From positions 124,001-188,000 of the forward strand of contig NZ_FWFV01000007.1 in assembly GCF_900172315.1 (NCBI RefSeq): DNA of 64,000 bases, given 5' to 3'. Position numbers and translations under genes: made by a program. This DNA comes from Palleronia marisminoris (GTDB lineage: Bacteria > Pseudomonadota > Alphaproteobacteria > Rhodobacterales > Rhodobacteraceae). Under the pieces are notes generated by a model. The model was not told where the DNA came from. It ran no database searches and worked only from the letters and a program-made list of their open reading frames with translations. Positions 63,339-64,000 of the stretch are shown here, piece by piece. Every line of letters begins with the position of its first letter. The first letter of the stretch is position 1.

Positions 63339-64000
63339 ATGCCCGACTACCACATCCCCCCCGCCGGCCTGCCGCCGCAGACCCAGCTGATGGAGACCCG
63401 CGCCGTCTTCACCGACGCCTACGCCTTCATCCCCGGCACCACCGTGCGCGACATCACCGCCTCGGCCCTTCCGGGCTGGGACAAGACGCGCCTGTGGATC
63501 ATCGCGCGCCCGATGACGGGCTTCGCCGAGACGTTCTCGCACTACCTGATGGAGGTCGCCCCCGGCGGCGGCTCGGACGCGCCCGAACCCGACACGCAGG
63601 CGCAGGGCGCGCTTTTCGTCACCGGCGGGGCGGGGCAGGTCACCATCGAGGGGACCGCGCACGACGTCGGCCCCGGCAGCTACGTCTATATCCCCGCCGG
63701 TACCGCCTGGTCGCTGCGCGCCGAGGACACGCTGACCTTCCACTGGGTCCGCAAGCGTTACGTTCCGGCGCCGGGCCTCGCCGCCCCCGAACCCATCGTC
63801 ACCTCGGATGCCGAGGTCGCGCCGACGCCGATGCCCGACACCGGCGGCGTCTGGGCCACGACCCGCTTCGTCGATCCCGCCGACCTGCGCCACGACATGC
63901 ATGTCACCATCGTCACCTTCCAGCCCGGCGGCGTGATCCCGTTCCCCGAGACCCACGTGATGGAGCACGGCCTCTACGTCCTCGAAGGCAAGGCGGTCTA
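63339..64000 (+). CDS. (S)-ureidoglycine aminohydrolase, N-terminal part (cut by window end)
   Basis: 220 codons are present and the frame is open at the edge. The protein is a bicupin: IIARPMTGFAETFSHYLMEVAPGGGSDAPEP and GGAGQVTIEGTAHDVGPGSYVYIPAGTAWSLRAEDTLTFHWVRKRY form cupin 1, and cupin 2 begins with GVWATTRFVDPADLRHDMHVTIVTFQPGG ending near ETHVMEHGLYVL, where the metal ligands lie. This matches ureidoglycine aminohydrolase of the allantoin pathway. An AAAGGAGA site precedes the ATG at 63339. Confidence 0.85.
   Translation, partial: MPDYHIPPAGLPPQTQLMETRAVFTDAYAFIPGTTVRDITASALPGWDKTRLWIIARPMTGFAETFSHYLMEVAPGGGSDAPEPDTQAQGALFVTGGAGQVTIEGTAHDVGPGSYVYIPAGTAWSLRAEDTLTFHWVRKRYVPAPGLAAPEPIVTSDAEVAPTPMPDTGGVWATTRFVDPADLRHDMHVTIVTFQPGGVIPFPETHVMEHGLYVLEGKAV

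Overview
The window is a high-GC chromosomal segment from an alphaproteobacterium, most likely a member of the Rhodobacterales (Roseobacter/Paracoccus-like). The evidence is the ctaB-ctaG-coxC-surf1-thrC-M16 gene order, an Aap-type general amino acid ABC transporter, an ATP12 chaperone next to an Rlu pseudouridine synthase, several domain families common in this group (DUF1467, DUF2842, DUF1993), a GAACN7GAAC LexA-type box, and an intergenic repeat of the kind I recall from rhodobacterial genomes. I found no rRNA, tRNA, CRISPR array, insertion sequence or complete prophage. Most of the window is core chromosome.

Layout. 1-8 kb: cytochrome c oxidase biogenesis (ctaB end, small membrane protein, ctaG, coxC, surf1), then thrC, an M16 peptidase, a GNAT enzyme, a periplasmic metallo-beta-lactamase-fold protein and an FAD-linked 2-hydroxyacid dehydrogenase. 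8-12 kb: a leftward polar amino acid ABC transporter preceded by a TerB-like gene. 12-21 kb: MipA-like outer membrane protein, rpiA, sdaA, thiamine pyrophosphokinase, a long acidic unknown protein, DUF2842-purA, a TerC-like protein, tdk and a DUF2267 gene. 21-29 kb: carB, a CPBP membrane protein, cfa and aspS. 28.5-30 kb: a BglII/BstYI-like endonuclease and an MT-A70 DNA methyltransferase forming a compact restriction-modification operon with a LexA-type box in its promoter; this is the most interesting accessory locus. 30-34 kb: response regulator, methylmalonyl-CoA epimerase and small conserved genes.

34-41 kb holds the tail of the ribosomal protein region (rplO, secY, adk, rpsM, rpsK, rpoA, rplQ). 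It is separated from the rest of the spc operon and interrupted by a beta-barrel gene and a 37-codon membrane ORF. 41-46 kb: a LuxR-type regulator with an acyl-homoserine-lactone-like domain, rarA, crcB, an Rlu synthase, a HAD phosphatase and ATP12 as a tightly overlapping run. 46-51 kb: the aapJQMP transporter. 51-59 kb (leftward): sixA-like, argB, engB, MOSC, yidC, a degenerate GGDEF-EAL protein, ttcA, then yidD-rnpA-rpmH behind a near-consensus promoter. 59.6-64 kb: TVP38 protein with a pyridine nucleotide-disulphide oxidoreductase, an orphan histidine kinase, and the start of a ureidoglycine aminohydrolase gene cut by the window edge.

Together the genes support aerobic respiration, amino acid import and metabolism, protein secretion and translation. 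Candidate promoters often have a -35 box beginning TTGCG or TTGAC, 16-18 bases from a TATA-like -10. Start codons other than ATG are frequent: TTG for the M16 peptidase, mipA and rpsM; GTG for adk, crcB and others.
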